Source: Pectobacterium polaris
Lineage (GTDB): Bacteria; Pseudomonadota; Gammaproteobacteria; Enterobacterales; Enterobacteriaceae
Direction: 5' to 3'
DNA length: 64,000 nt
Assembly: GCF_002307355.1 (NCBI RefSeq)
Contig: NZ_CP017481.1
Location: 4,278,001 to 4,342,000 of the forward strand
Position numbers and translations under genes: made by a program. The notes under the pieces were generated by a model. The model did no database searches, was not told the origin of the DNA, and saw only the letters and a list, made by a program, of their open reading frames with translations. Shown piece by piece: positions 16,611-24,762 of the stretch; positions within the stretch are counted from its first letter, which is position 1; each line of letters begins with the position of its first letter.

Positions 16611-18614
16611 ATGAGCATGGCGAATTTATCTGAACAAGAAAGTTGGATTGATGGAATTTATCAACTTGAGACATCGGATCCCGTTGTCGCAGGCCCTGGA
16701 GGTATCTCCAACCGTCAGGCAGAGCAGTTAGCCAGCCGCACGGCTTACCTGAAAAAAATGCAGGAAACTACTGGCGATAGTGTGCAAAAGCATCTCGCCG
16801 CCAGCGATCCGCATGCACAATATGCCCCCAAAAATAGTCCGGCGCTGACAGGAACGCCCACCGCGCCAACGACCGCGCAAACGGCAAACAACACGCAAAT
16901 TGCCACCACAGCATTTGTGAAAGCTGCCGTGGCAGCATTGGTTAATGGTTCTCCGGCAGCACTGGATACACTGCAAGAGTTGGCGAATGCGTTAGGTAAT
17001 GACCCTAACTTCAGCACAACCGTATTGAAGGCGATTGCTGATGTGAAATCTGACGTAGCCAATAAGCTGAATGCCCATGCTTCCATCCTCGATGCGCACC
17101 CTCAATATGCCCCAAAAGCGAGTCCGGCATTCACGGGCACGCCAACAGCACCGACTGCTGCATCCGGTGCTAATGACACACAATTGGCGACAACGGCCTT
17201 TGTGAAAGCCGCCATAGCAGCATTGGTTAATGGTTCTCCTGCGGCGCTCGATACACTGCAAGAGCTGGCTAAAGCGCTGGGTAATGACCCGAACTTCAGC
17301 ACAACGGTGCTGAATGCACTGGCGGGGAAACTGGCAAAAGATCAGAACGGCGCGGATATTTCAGATAAGGCGAAATTCCGTGAAAACGTGGGGCTGGTGA
17401 CGCAATCATCTGACACGGATGGTACTGCGGGTAGAGTGCTGAAATTTCAGAACACAGGAGGGGGGCCGTTTGGGCTGGGTAGTGCAGGAGTTATGTTAGA
17501 GAATAGCGATATTGTTGTTCAACTTCGCTCAGCTAGAAATGGTTTTTATCGCTGCCCTGCAAATACCATGCGTGCCCCATCGCCTGTTGCGTGGAATTTT
17601 TTAGTACAGCATTGGGATGCGAATACAATCAACGTCATCGCATTTAGCACAACAATGGGCGTGGGGATGCAATTTATTACTATCCGCCCAGATACTGACT
17701 CTGGCTGGTATTCGCTGTGGGGACAAAACAATTTGCCTCACCCGATGAACACCGATACAGCGCAGACAATTACAGGCGTAAAAACGTTTACGCAGTATCC
17801 GCGAGCGCCGGGCTACCACATCAGGACAAACGAAGCCGAGCCGAGGGACGTTTCATATTGGCGTGGTTTGCCAGCTGACCAGTCTAAAACTGAGCTATTT
17901 GCTAACATAAGCTCATTGTTTTTACGCTCGCCTACTGACGCATACATTACCGTTAACTGCGGTTACACTGGTACCAATTGGTACAAGTCAAACGCAGCAA
18001 ACGCTTCACATATTCTGTCTATAACATCAAATGGTATTACAGTTTCTTCGTCACCTGCGGGTAACCCTAACGCAGTAGTGACGACTAATCCCATCCTCAT
18101 CCGTAATGTCAACGCAGTAACAGATGCAAATGGGTATTATAAGACGCCGGGGAGCGCTGAAATCACACCTGTTTCAGCTAGTGATATCGCAGGCATCCCT
18201 CTCCCATTCCCCGGCGCTGTTGCCCCTGCTGGCTGGCTGAAATGCAACGGCCAACAGTTCGACAAAGCGCGATACCCTATTCTGACCTCTCGCTATCCCA
18301 GCGGTTTCCTACCCGATTTACGCGGCGAATTCGTGCGCGGCTGGGATGATGCGCGTGGGGTTGATGCGGGGCGTGCGTTGATGTCAGCACAGGGTGATGC
18401 GATCAGAAACATAACTGGGTACCTCAACCCCGGAGGAAACGGTGCCTACGGGGATGGAGCATTGTTCAAGTACGACGTAGGCCGACAGAGTTCATCTGGT
18501 GGTGCTAATTCTGATTCAGCACGCTTTACATTTGATGCGTCAAGAGTTGTACCCACAGCAGAAGAAAACCGCCCCCGCAATATCGCATTTAACTACATCG
18601 TGAGAGCAGCATAA
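16611..18614 (+). CDS. Phage-type tail fibre protein with collar domain
   Basis: Structural protein that would contact the target cell in a phage tail or bacteriocin particle; 667 residues. After an N-terminal attachment-like part (ESWIDGIYQLETSDPVVAGPGG, about 1-60) there are two near-identical ~70-residue blocks: AQYAPKNSPALTGTPTAPT ... ALVNGSPAALDTLQELANALGNDPNFSTTVL, then a second copy from about residue 165. A variable middle (about 260-500) follows, then a tail-collar domain (PFPGAVAPAGWLKCNGQ, FLPDLRGEFVRGWDD). The ribosome binding site AGGAACGC precedes the ATG. The stop overlaps the start of the downstream assembly gene (TAATG). No other phage genes lie around it, so it is an orphan module between nasR and cydA. 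Confidence 0.88.
   Translation: MSMANLSEQESWIDGIYQLETSDPVVAGPGGISNRQAEQLASRTAYLKKMQETTGDSVQKHLAASDPHAQYAPKNSPALTGTPTAPTTAQTANNTQIATTAFVKAAVAALVNGSPAALDTLQELANALGNDPNFSTTVLKAIADVKSDVANKLNAHASILDAHPQYAPKASPAFTGTPTAPTAASGANDTQLATTAFVKAAIAALVNGSPAALDTLQELAKALGNDPNFSTTVLNALAGKLAKDQNGADISDKAKFRENVGLVTQSSDTDGTAGRVLKFQNTGGGPFGLGSAGVMLENSDIVVQLRSARNGFYRCPANTMRAPSPVAWNFLVQHWDANTINVIAFSTTMGVGMQFITIRPDTDSGWYSLWGQNNLPHPMNTDTAQTITGVKTFTQYPRAPGYHIRTNEAEPRDVSYWRGLPADQSKTELFANISSLFLRSPTDAYITVNCGYTGTNWYKSNAANASHILSITSNGITVSSSPAGNPNAVVTTNPILIRNVNAVTDANGYYKTPGSAEITPVSASDIAGIPLPFPGAVAPAGWLKCNGQQFDKARYPILTSRYPSGFLPDLRGEFVRGWDDARGVDAGRALMSAQGDAIRNITGYLNPGGNGAYGDGALFKYDVGRQSSSGGANSDSARFTFDASRVVPTAEENRPRNIAFNYIVRAA
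16818..17310 (+). repeat. Internal duplication in the tail fibre gene
   Basis: Two direct copies, about 16818-17025 and 17103-17310, offset by 285 bases. Both begin CAATATGCCCC and both encode the ALVNGSPAALDTLQELA block followed by GNDPNFSTTVL. Substitutions are partly synonymous, so the copies have diverged under selection. Units like this vary in number between tail fibres. Confidence 0.85.
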
Positions 18615-19231
18615 TGAGCAACTATTCAACACAAATTAAAAACGCAGAACTGAACGAACGCGGATTAGCCATCAACACAGGATGGATTACCGTTTATCAC
18701 GTGAATCCGGCTACGCGGGAATATCAGAGCGCCAGCTATGAATATGTGATGCAAGGTGTTGGTCTGCCCGCCGACAGCTACGCAGACGAACCGGAATTAC
18801 CGCCTGTCGGCCAAGCCTTGCGCCGTAGTGCAGATGGTAAGGCATGGGAACAGGTGCCAGACTATCGCGGTCGGACCGTTTACAGTACGGAAACACGACA
18901 GGCGCAGTCGGTGATGCAGTTCGGCGAACTGCCGGAAAATATGACATTTCAGGCTCCAACAACCGAGTTTGATCAGTGGAATGGAGCGAACTGGGTGACA
19001 AACCCGGAAGCGCAACAGCTTGCCGCAACCCAAAACCTACAGCAGGAACTGGCGGCACGGCGCTCGACGGCAAATACCCAAATTGCCGAACTGAGCTACG
19101 CAGTGGACTTAGCGATTGCCACGGATGAAGAGCGAGAACGGCTAACCCAATGGAAAATTTATCTGGTTACGTTGAACCGCATTGACCTCACCGCTGCATC
19201 TATCGTGTGGCCAGTTGCGCCCTCCGCGTAA
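18614..19231 (+). CDS. tfa: Tail fibre assembly protein (Caudo_TAP family)
   Basis: Chaperone that helps trimerise the tail fibre, 205 residues. The C-terminal half (about 115-205) is the Caudo_TAP-type domain, with WNGANWVTNPEA followed by a helix (LQQELAARRSTANTQIAELSYAVDLAIATDEE) and the ending WKIYLVTLNRIDLTAA...WP. The N-terminal half is typical of proteins that travel with a matching fibre. The ATG overlaps the fibre stop (TAATG), so translation is coupled. A hairpin follows at 19261-19288. Confidence 0.9.
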   Translation: MSNYSTQIKNAELNERGLAINTGWITVYHVNPATREYQSASYEYVMQGVGLPADSYADEPELPPVGQALRRSADGKAWEQVPDYRGRTVYSTETRQAQSVMQFGELPENMTFQAPTTEFDQWNGANWVTNPEAQQLAATQNLQQELAARRSTANTQIAELSYAVDLAIATDEERERLTQWKIYLVTLNRIDLTAASIVWPVAPSA

Positions 19232-19777
19232 TCGCCGGTACCAGTACTTCATTATATAAGGTGTGCCGTATTTTAGCGTACGGCACACACGCCTCATATC
19301 CCTCTCTTTAGGCAAGAGAGCCTGATAATTCCCAATTATTTTTCATCGCCAAATGTAAAATTAAATAAAAAATGAAACTGTTATATTTATACATCTCAGA
19401 TCTGTACTATTTTAATTAAATTCAATTTCCAACACAGATAGAAATACAGAATAAAAAACCAATAATTAAATTTAAATAAAATTAACAACCAGAAAACAAA
19501 GTTAAATTGAAATATAAAAACAAAATAATGACATTAGAGATAAAAAAACCAAACCAACAAACTGTACTATTTATCCTTCCATTTTTGCACGCTATAATCC
19601 CCGCACGTTTTATTCACTATTCATTCTTATCTCACCTCAATCAGTGAAATTAATTTCTGACGGATGCAAATACCGTCGATAGTAATTTATTTTCGCTTTA
19701 TTCGTCACGATTTATTCCGGCAAGCATCGGAATAACAATATGGCGTGCATTTTCCTGCCTGAAGCTAGGAGCCTAAC
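19232..19777. other. AT-rich spacer and promoter region before cydA
   Basis: No credible gene. A hairpin, GTGTGCCGTA (19261-19270) with TACGGCACAC (19279-19288), closes the tail-fibre unit. From about 19330 to 19560 the DNA is strongly A+T-rich, unlike the rest of the window, which suggests H-NS binding or a remnant of acquired DNA. TATAAT near 19591-19596 is a possible -10 box for cydA. I could not identify convincing FNR or ArcA sites by eye. Confidence 0.55.
19261..19288 (+). terminator. Hairpin after the tail fibre assembly gene
   Basis: Perfect 10-bp stem GTGTGCCGTA/TACGGCACAC with an 8-base loop, 29 bases after the stop. There is no immediate T-run, so termination efficiency is uncertain. 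Confidence 0.6.
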
Positions 19778-21355
19778 ATGTTTGATGTCGTTGAGCTGTC
19801 GCGGCTGCAATTTGCCCTGACCGCCATGTATCACTTTCTTTTCGTCCCGCTGACGCTGGGGTTGTCTTTCCTGCTCGCCATTATGAACACCACCTATGTG
19901 TTAACCGGCAAGCAAATCTATAAGGACATGACCAAATTCTGGGGCAAGCTGTTCGCCATCAACTTTGCGCTGGGCGTGGCGACCGGACTAACGCTAGAGT
20001 TCCAGTTCGGCACCAACTGGTCTTACTATTCTCACTACGTGGGCGATATTTTTGGTGCACCGCTGGCGATGGAAGGACTCATGGCGTTCTTCCTCGAATC
20101 CACGCTAATTGGCCTGTTCTTTTTCGGCTGGGATCGCCTGACCAAAGTCCAGCATATGCTGGTGACCTGGTTTGTCGCGCTGGGCTCCAACTTTTCCGCA
20201 CTGTGGATCCTGGTCGCCAACGGCTGGATGCAGAACCCGATTGCCGCTGAGTTCAATTACGAAACCATGCGCATGGAAATGCTGAGCTTCGCCGAATTGG
20301 TGCTGAACCCAGTCGCACAGGTGAAGTTCGTCCACACCGTGGCAGCAGGCTACACCGCTGGCGCGATGTTCGTCCTCGGGATCAGCTCTTACTATCTGTT
20401 GAGAGGCCGTGATATTGCCTTTGCCAAGCGCTCGTTCGCGATTGCCGCCAGTTTCGGTCTGGCCTCGGTGCTGTCCGTCATCGTACTGGGCGATGAATCC
20501 GGCTATGTGATGGGCGATGTGCAAAAAACCAAGCTGGCAGCGATCGAAGCCGAATGGGAAACGCAGCCCGCCCCCGCTTCTTTCACGCTGTTCGCCATCC
20601 CCAATCAGGAAACGATGCAGAACGATTATGCGATCCACGTTCCCTATCTTCTGGGGCTCATCGCCACGCGTTCGCTCGACAAACCTGTCGTCGGCATCAA
20701 AGACCTGATGGCGCAACATGAGATACGTATTCGTAACGGCATGACGGCCTATGGTCTGCTGGAGGAACTGCGATCAGGTAACACCGACCCCGCCGTTCGC
20801 GCGCAATTTGAGGCTGCCAAGCGCGATCTTGGCTACGGCCTTCTGCTTAAGCGCTATACCGATGACGTCGCCAACGCCAGCGAAAACCAGATCCAGCAGG
20901 CAACCAAAGACTCCATCCCTCGCGTCGCGCCGCTGTATATCGCTTTTCGTCTGATGGTGGGCTGCGGCGTGCTGATGTTCGGCATTTTTGTTCTGTCGTT
21001 CTGGAGCGTCATACGCGGCCGCATGGGGCAGCGTAAATGGCTGCATCGCGTGGCGCTCTACGGCATTCCCCTGCCCTGGATCGCGATTGAATCTGGCTGG
21101 TTCGTCGCCGAGTACGGTCGCCAGCCATGGGCAGTCGGTGAGGTTCTGCCTACCGCCATCGCCAATTCGTCTCTGGAAGCACACGACATCCTGCTGTCGA
21201 TGGGGCTGATTTGCGGACTGTATACGCTATTTCTGGTCGCGGAAATGTATCTGATGTTCAAGTTTGCCCGACTGGGGCCAAGCAGCCTGAAAACCGGCCG
21301 CTACCACTTTGAACAACCAACAACACAACCATTAGCGACACCTGCAAAACCGTAA
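19778..21355 (+). CDS. cydA: Cytochrome bd ubiquinol oxidase subunit I
   Basis: Inner-membrane subunit with haems b558, b595 and d; oxidises ubiquinol and reduces oxygen to water with high affinity. It has 525 residues. His19 lies in [11 protein letters not shown], a further haem His in [10 protein letters not shown], and GRQPW occurs near residue 449. The quinol loop is the long type ([23 protein letters not shown] followed by [14 protein letters not shown]), so this is a true CydA rather than a short-loop CioA. The ribosome binding site AGGAG precedes the ATG. It heads cydA-cydB-cydX. It is not next to tol-pal genes, the usual enterobacterial cyd neighbours, so it may be a second bd oxidase. 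Confidence 0.93.
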   Translation: MFDVVELSRLQFALTAMYHFLFVPLTLGLSFLLAIMNTTYVLTGKQIYKDMTKFWGKLFAINFALGVATGLTLEFQFGTNWSYYSHYVGDIFGAPLAMEGLMAFFLESTLIGLFFFGWDRLTKVQHMLVTWFVALGSNFSALWILVANGWMQNPIAAEFNYETMRMEMLSFAELVLNPVAQVKFVHTVAAGYTAGAMFVLGISSYYLLRGRDIAFAKRSFAIAASFGLASVLSVIVLGDESGYVMGDVQKTKLAAIEAEWETQPAPASFTLFAIPNQETMQNDYAIHVPYLLGLIATRSLDKPVVGIKDLMAQHEIRIRNGMTAYGLLEELRSGNTDPAVRAQFEAAKRDLGYGLLLKRYTDDVANASENQIQQATKDSIPRVAPLYIAFRLMVGCGVLMFGIFVLSFWSVIRGRMGQRKWLHRVALYGIPLPWIAIESGWFVAEYGRQPWAVGEVLPTAIANSSLEAHDILLSMGLICGLYTLFLVAEMYLMFKFARLGPSSLKTGRYHFEQPTTQPLATPAKP

Positions 21356-21369
21356 CGGGAGCCATAATA

Positions 21370-22509
21370 ATGCTGGATTATGAAACATTACGCCTGATTT
21401 GGTGGGGATTGATTGGCCTGTTGTTTATCGGGTTCGCCATCACCGACGGCTTTGACATGGGTGTGGGCATTCTGCTGCGTCTACTGGGCAAGAATGATAC
21501 TGAACGGCGGGTGATGATTAACGTGATCGCCCCGCACTGGGACGGCAATCAGGTCTGGCTGATCACCGCAGCGGGCGCACTGTTCGCCGCCTGGCCGATG
21601 GTGTATGCCGCCGCTTTTTCCGGTTTCTACTTCGCCATGATTCTGGTGCTGGCCGCTCTGTTTTTCCGCCCGGTTGGCTTTGATTATCGTTCCAAGCTGG
21701 AAAACCAGCGCTGGCGCAATATGTGGGACTGGGGCATCTTCATCGGCAGCTTCGTCCCCACGCTGGTGTTCGGCATCGCATTAGGCAACCTGTTGCAGGG
21801 CGTGCCGCTGAGCGTCGATATGTATTTGCGCCTCACCTACCACGGCGGATTCTTTGGCCTGCTGAACCCGTTTGGGCTGCTGGCAGGCGTTGTGAGTGTC
21901 GCCATGATCGTCGCACACGGTGCAATTTACCTGCAAATGCGTACCACAGAGGCGCTTCAGCGTCGCGCGCAAAAAACCGTCCTGATCGCCAGCGCGATGA
22001 TGAGCATCACCTTCTTACTGGCTGGCCTCTGGGTGCTAACCGGAATCGACGGCTACCTGATTACCTCCACGCTGGATAAAGCAGCCCCGTCTAACCCGCT
22101 GAATAAAGAAGTGGTCCAGCAGGCCGGGGCGTGGTTGACCAACTTTACAGCTCACCCTGCTCTGTGGGCGATTCCTGCACTGGGTGTGGTTCTGCCGTGG
22201 TTCACCTGTCTCTTCTCTCGCGTAGACCGCTGCGGCTGGGGTTTCCTGACCTCATCACTGACGATTGTCTGCGTGATTCTGACGGCAGGCATTACGCTGT
22301 TCCCGTTCGTGATGCCTTCCAGCTTCGATCCCAACGTCAGCCTGACCATCTGGGATGCCACATCCAGCCAACTTACGCTTCAGGTGATGACCATTCTGGC
22401 CTGTATTTTTGTCCCCACCATCCTGCTTTATACCAGTTGGTGTTATTACAAAATGTTTGGCCGGATCGATGCACGCTACATCGAAGCCAATAAGCATTCC
22501 GTTTACTAA
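21370..22509 (+). CDS. cydB: Cytochrome bd ubiquinol oxidase subunit II
   Basis: Multi-span inner-membrane partner of CydA, 379 residues, the usual length. It begins MLDYETLRLIWWGLIGLLFIGFAITDGFD, where ITDGFDMGVG is the family signature, followed by PHWDGNQVWLITAAGALFAAWP. Near the C-terminus is MPSSFDPNVSLTIWDATSSQLTL, also diagnostic. It starts 14 bases after cydA with GGGAG upstream and is followed by cydX after 19 bases. Confidence 0.95.
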   Translation: MLDYETLRLIWWGLIGLLFIGFAITDGFDMGVGILLRLLGKNDTERRVMINVIAPHWDGNQVWLITAAGALFAAWPMVYAAAFSGFYFAMILVLAALFFRPVGFDYRSKLENQRWRNMWDWGIFIGSFVPTLVFGIALGNLLQGVPLSVDMYLRLTYHGGFFGLLNPFGLLAGVVSVAMIVAHGAIYLQMRTTEALQRRAQKTVLIASAMMSITFLLAGLWVLTGIDGYLITSTLDKAAPSNPLNKEVVQQAGAWLTNFTAHPALWAIPALGVVLPWFTCLFSRVDRCGWGFLTSSLTIVCVILTAGITLFPFVMPSSFDPNVSLTIWDATSSQLTLQVMTILACIFVPTILLYTSWCYYKMFGRIDARYIEANKHSVY

Positions 22510-22528
22510 CGACTTGAGGAGAAAGAGC

Positions 22529-22633
22529 ATGTGGTATTTCGCCTGGATACTTGGCACGCTGCTGGCTTGCTCGTTCGCGCTGGTTACCGCGCTGGCAGTA
22601 GAGAACCATGAAGCGGGAAAAGACGCTTCCTGA
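22529..22633 (+). CDS. cydX: Cytochrome bd small subunit CydX
   Basis: Single-span membrane peptide of 34 residues (E. coli: 37) needed for stable, active CydAB. It starts MWYFAWILGTLLACSFALV, the characteristic CydX/YbgT opening, and ends with a short polar tail. GAGGAG lies 9 bases before the ATG. It completes the cydABX operon; a hairpin follows at 22640-22661. Confidence 0.95.
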   Translation: MWYFAWILGTLLACSFALVTALAVENHEAGKDAS

Positions 22634-22639
22634 GAAAAC

Positions 22640-22661
22640 GAAGCGCCTCACCGGGCGCTTC
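22640..22661 (+). terminator. cydX: Hairpin after cydX
   Basis: GAAGCGCC (22640-22647) pairs with GGCGCTTC (22654-22661), followed by a weak T-rich tail (ATCATTCTTT). It probably ends or attenuates the cydABX transcript before the DUF202 genes. Confidence 0.65.
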
Positions 22662-22801
22662 ATCATTCTTTGCTGAGACAGCATCACTAAAACAATTGTC
22701 GCTGATACCGCCATCAGGGCAGACGAAACCCGCCAAGGGCGCTAGAATGCAGACGCTGCGCCCAATCGGATGCCCCCTTTAACCTGAAATCAGACGACGA
22801 C

Positions 22802-23167
22802 ATGACAACACCCAGACAGGACAAAACGCCGTGGTGGAGTCAGGGGAAAACCCCGGACTACCGTTTTTCATTAGCGAATGAGCGCACCTTTCTGGCGTGG
22901 ATTCGCACCGCGCTGGCATTTCTCGCGGGTGCGGTGGGTATCGATCAATTCACCGTTCATATCGATCCGCTGGTGCGTCAGGGGCTGGCTCTACTGCTGG
23001 TCGTCTGTGCGGCATTGCTCGGCGGTCTGGCCTATCGTCGCTGGGTCAGCAATGAGAAAGCGATGCGTCAGGAAAGCGATATGCCGTATACGCCAATGCT
23101 GCTGATCGTGACGCTGTTTATCACCCTCATTGCCATCGCACTTGCCGCGATGATTCTGTTCGGGTAG
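22802..23167 (+). CDS. yidH: DUF202 inner-membrane protein (YidH-like)
   Basis: Small membrane protein of 121 residues with three predicted spans. It has the DUF202 signature FSLANERTFLAWIRTALAFLAG near residue 25, then hydrophobic stretches around 60-78 and 98-120. Function is unknown. It forms a pair with the next gene 3 bases downstream. E. coli yidH-yidG are arranged the same way but not next to cyd genes. Confidence 0.85.
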   Translation: MTTPRQDKTPWWSQGKTPDYRFSLANERTFLAWIRTALAFLAGAVGIDQFTVHIDPLVRQGLALLLVVCAALLGGLAYRRWVSNEKAMRQESDMPYTPMLLIVTLFITLIAIALAAMILFG

Positions 23168-23170
23168 CGC

Positions 23171-23491
23171 ATGGACACGACACGCGATCCGGGATTACAG
23201 CCACAGCGAACCGGCATGGCCTGGTCACGTACGCTGTTTGTGATGCTAATCAACAGCCTGCTGTGTTTTCGTCTGAGTATGGTGGACGGCAGCCGAGTGG
23301 TGTTTGCCTGCGCTATTCTGCTCTTGTGTGTTTCTGCCCTGATGTCGATACTGGCGATTCTGCGCTACCGCTTTAATGCTCGTTGTCAACCGGTGCTATC
23401 ACGCGCCAGCCACGGGCTGATCGTGCTCACATCATCATCGATTGTCATCACCGCGCTGGTCTTGCTGCTGCATTTCAGCGGCGTGTGGTAA
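23171..23491 (+). CDS. yidG: DUF202 inner-membrane protein (YidG-like)
   Basis: Second small DUF202 protein, 106 residues, with QRTGMAWSRTLFVMLINSLL near the N-terminus (the family's TxxAWxRT-like motif) and two further spans near 45-65 and 83-103. It starts 3 bases after yidH, so the two are probably translated together and may form a hetero-oligomer. Function is unknown. Confidence 0.82.
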   Translation: MDTTRDPGLQPQRTGMAWSRTLFVMLINSLLCFRLSMVDGSRVVFACAILLLCVSALMSILAILRYRFNARCQPVLSRASHGLIVLTSSSIVITALVLLLHFSGVW

Positions 23492-23560
23492 GCCCCGATT
23501 TTCTGTACTCTTTTATGAAAAGAACGGTTTTCTGAAAGAAAGTTTTTTTGAAAGAAAGGC

Positions 23561-23584
23561 GGTGAAGCCCAAACGCGCTTCACC
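23561..23584 (-). terminator. fdhE: Terminator of fdhE
   Basis: GGTGAAGC/GCTTCACC stem of 8 bp with an 8-base loop, 12 bases after the fdhE stop on the minus strand, followed there by GCCTTTCTTTC. It can also serve the converging yidG transcript. Confidence 0.65.
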
Positions 23585-23595
23585 GATTAGGCGGG

Positions 23596-24525
23596 TTATT
23601 CGATCGAACTTTCCGGGAACAAGAAGGGGTTGATGCTACTGCGAGAAAAGCCTTCTTCCTCCATTTTCACATCCAGCACCAGCGAAGCCAGATCGTCGGC
23701 GACGGCTTCTACACGGTGATCTTTTTCCTGATATAGCAGCTTCAGATACGTGCCGCAGTGGCCACAGCTTTCCGCTTTGATAGCGGAATTTTCGCTATCC
23801 AGCGACCAGTAATTCAGCTCACTCGACTCTTCACAGTTGCTGCATTTCACGCGCACCATGTGCCATTCGCTCTCGCACAGATTACAGTGAAGATAACGCA
23901 GCCCACTGGACGTACCTAACTGCACCACGCCTGATACCGGAATGCTGCCGCACACGGGGCAGAACTGGCGATGTTCGCCGGGTACGGCACGCGCTTTACC
24001 GGGCAGTTGGCTTGCCATCTGCGCCCAGAACAGCGATAGCGCCGCCCAGATGAACGGGGCTTTATCATTGCTCTCGGCACGAAATTCATGTTGCAGCAGT
24101 GCAGTTGCCTGTTCTTCCAGCTCCTGCTCCGAGGCTTTTTCCAGATTCTCCAGCGTGGATAACACCTGCCCGCTGGCATCCGGTTTTAATTCTTCGATCA
24201 GCGCACGCAGCAGCGTGTGCCAGTGCGCATCACGCGGGAACACCGCGATATCGAGCGGCGGACGTTCGCCGGACTGTTTCAGCACATCACTCAGGTCAAG
24301 CTTCAACGGATGATCGTGCAATACCTTCTGCTGGGCTTCCACCACGCCTGCGGCGAAGGTGAGATAATCCCCTAGCGGGTGCTCTTCAGCTAACTGGCGC
24401 AGACGCTCCGCGCGACTGCTGTACAAGCTTTTCAGATTAGCAAAAAGCAGCGGAGGGATGTTCCCTTCCGGCATCGATTTTTCGTTCTGTTCTAACTGTT
24501 CCTGAGGAACAATGCGAATACTCAT
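23596..24525 (-). CDS. fdhE: Formate dehydrogenase accessory protein
   Basis: Cytoplasmic rubredoxin-like protein needed to make active respiratory formate dehydrogenases; 309 residues, the family length. Four CxxC pairs are visible in the C-terminal half: [24 protein letters not shown] and SCGHCGTY, the last with the usual [10 protein letters not shown] after it. The structural fdh subunits are not next to it in this window; a MocR regulator is upstream on the same strand. The 237-base gap carries a short repeat. Confidence 0.93.
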   Translation of the reverse strand: MSIRIVPQEQLEQNEKSMPEGNIPPLLFANLKSLYSSRAERLRQLAEEHPLGDYLTFAAGVVEAQQKVLHDHPLKLDLSDVLKQSGERPPLDIAVFPRDAHWHTLLRALIEELKPDASGQVLSTLENLEKASEQELEEQATALLQHEFRAESNDKAPFIWAALSLFWAQMASQLPGKARAVPGEHRQFCPVCGSIPVSGVVQLGTSSGLRYLHCNLCESEWHMVRVKCSNCEESSELNYWSLDSENSAIKAESCGHCGTYLKLLYQEKDHRVEAVADDLASLVLDVKMEEEGFSRSSINPFLFPESSIE

Positions 24526-24556
24526 CAGGGTGGTTTTTCCTGTTGTTTACGTTGTC

Positions 24557-24617
24557 TATCCGATAGATTTCGGGGTGCAGGAAGGCCGCCAGCGCGGTCC
24601 GAAAGATAGCGGGTATA
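24557..24617 (-). repeat. Short repeat with inverted TATACCC termini, copy 1
   Basis: On the minus strand it begins TATACCCGCTATCTTTCGG and ends GAAATCTATCGGATA, with the two ends roughly inverted copies of each other. It aligns with the element at 51530-51594 (shared ATCTTTC, GCCGC, CCTGC-CC and GAAATCTAT blocks). It looks like a deletion derivative of a longer miniature inverted-repeat element. Confidence 0.7.
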
Positions 24618-24762
24618 GCTCACCTTTAGCCGGGGATTATACGCATCGTGCCTATCGACTTCCTGATTTCCGGCAAGGTTATGGCTGTTTTTCGCCATCG
24701 ATGCCGTCACCTTCCGCCATGACGGGAACAGTAGCAGAAAAACAGCAAACATCTCCACACCT

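Noticed and set aside
19778..21355. CioA-type (cyanide-insensitive) oxidase subunit
   Set aside because: The long quinol loop with [18 protein letters not shown] and the presence of cydX mark a true CydA.
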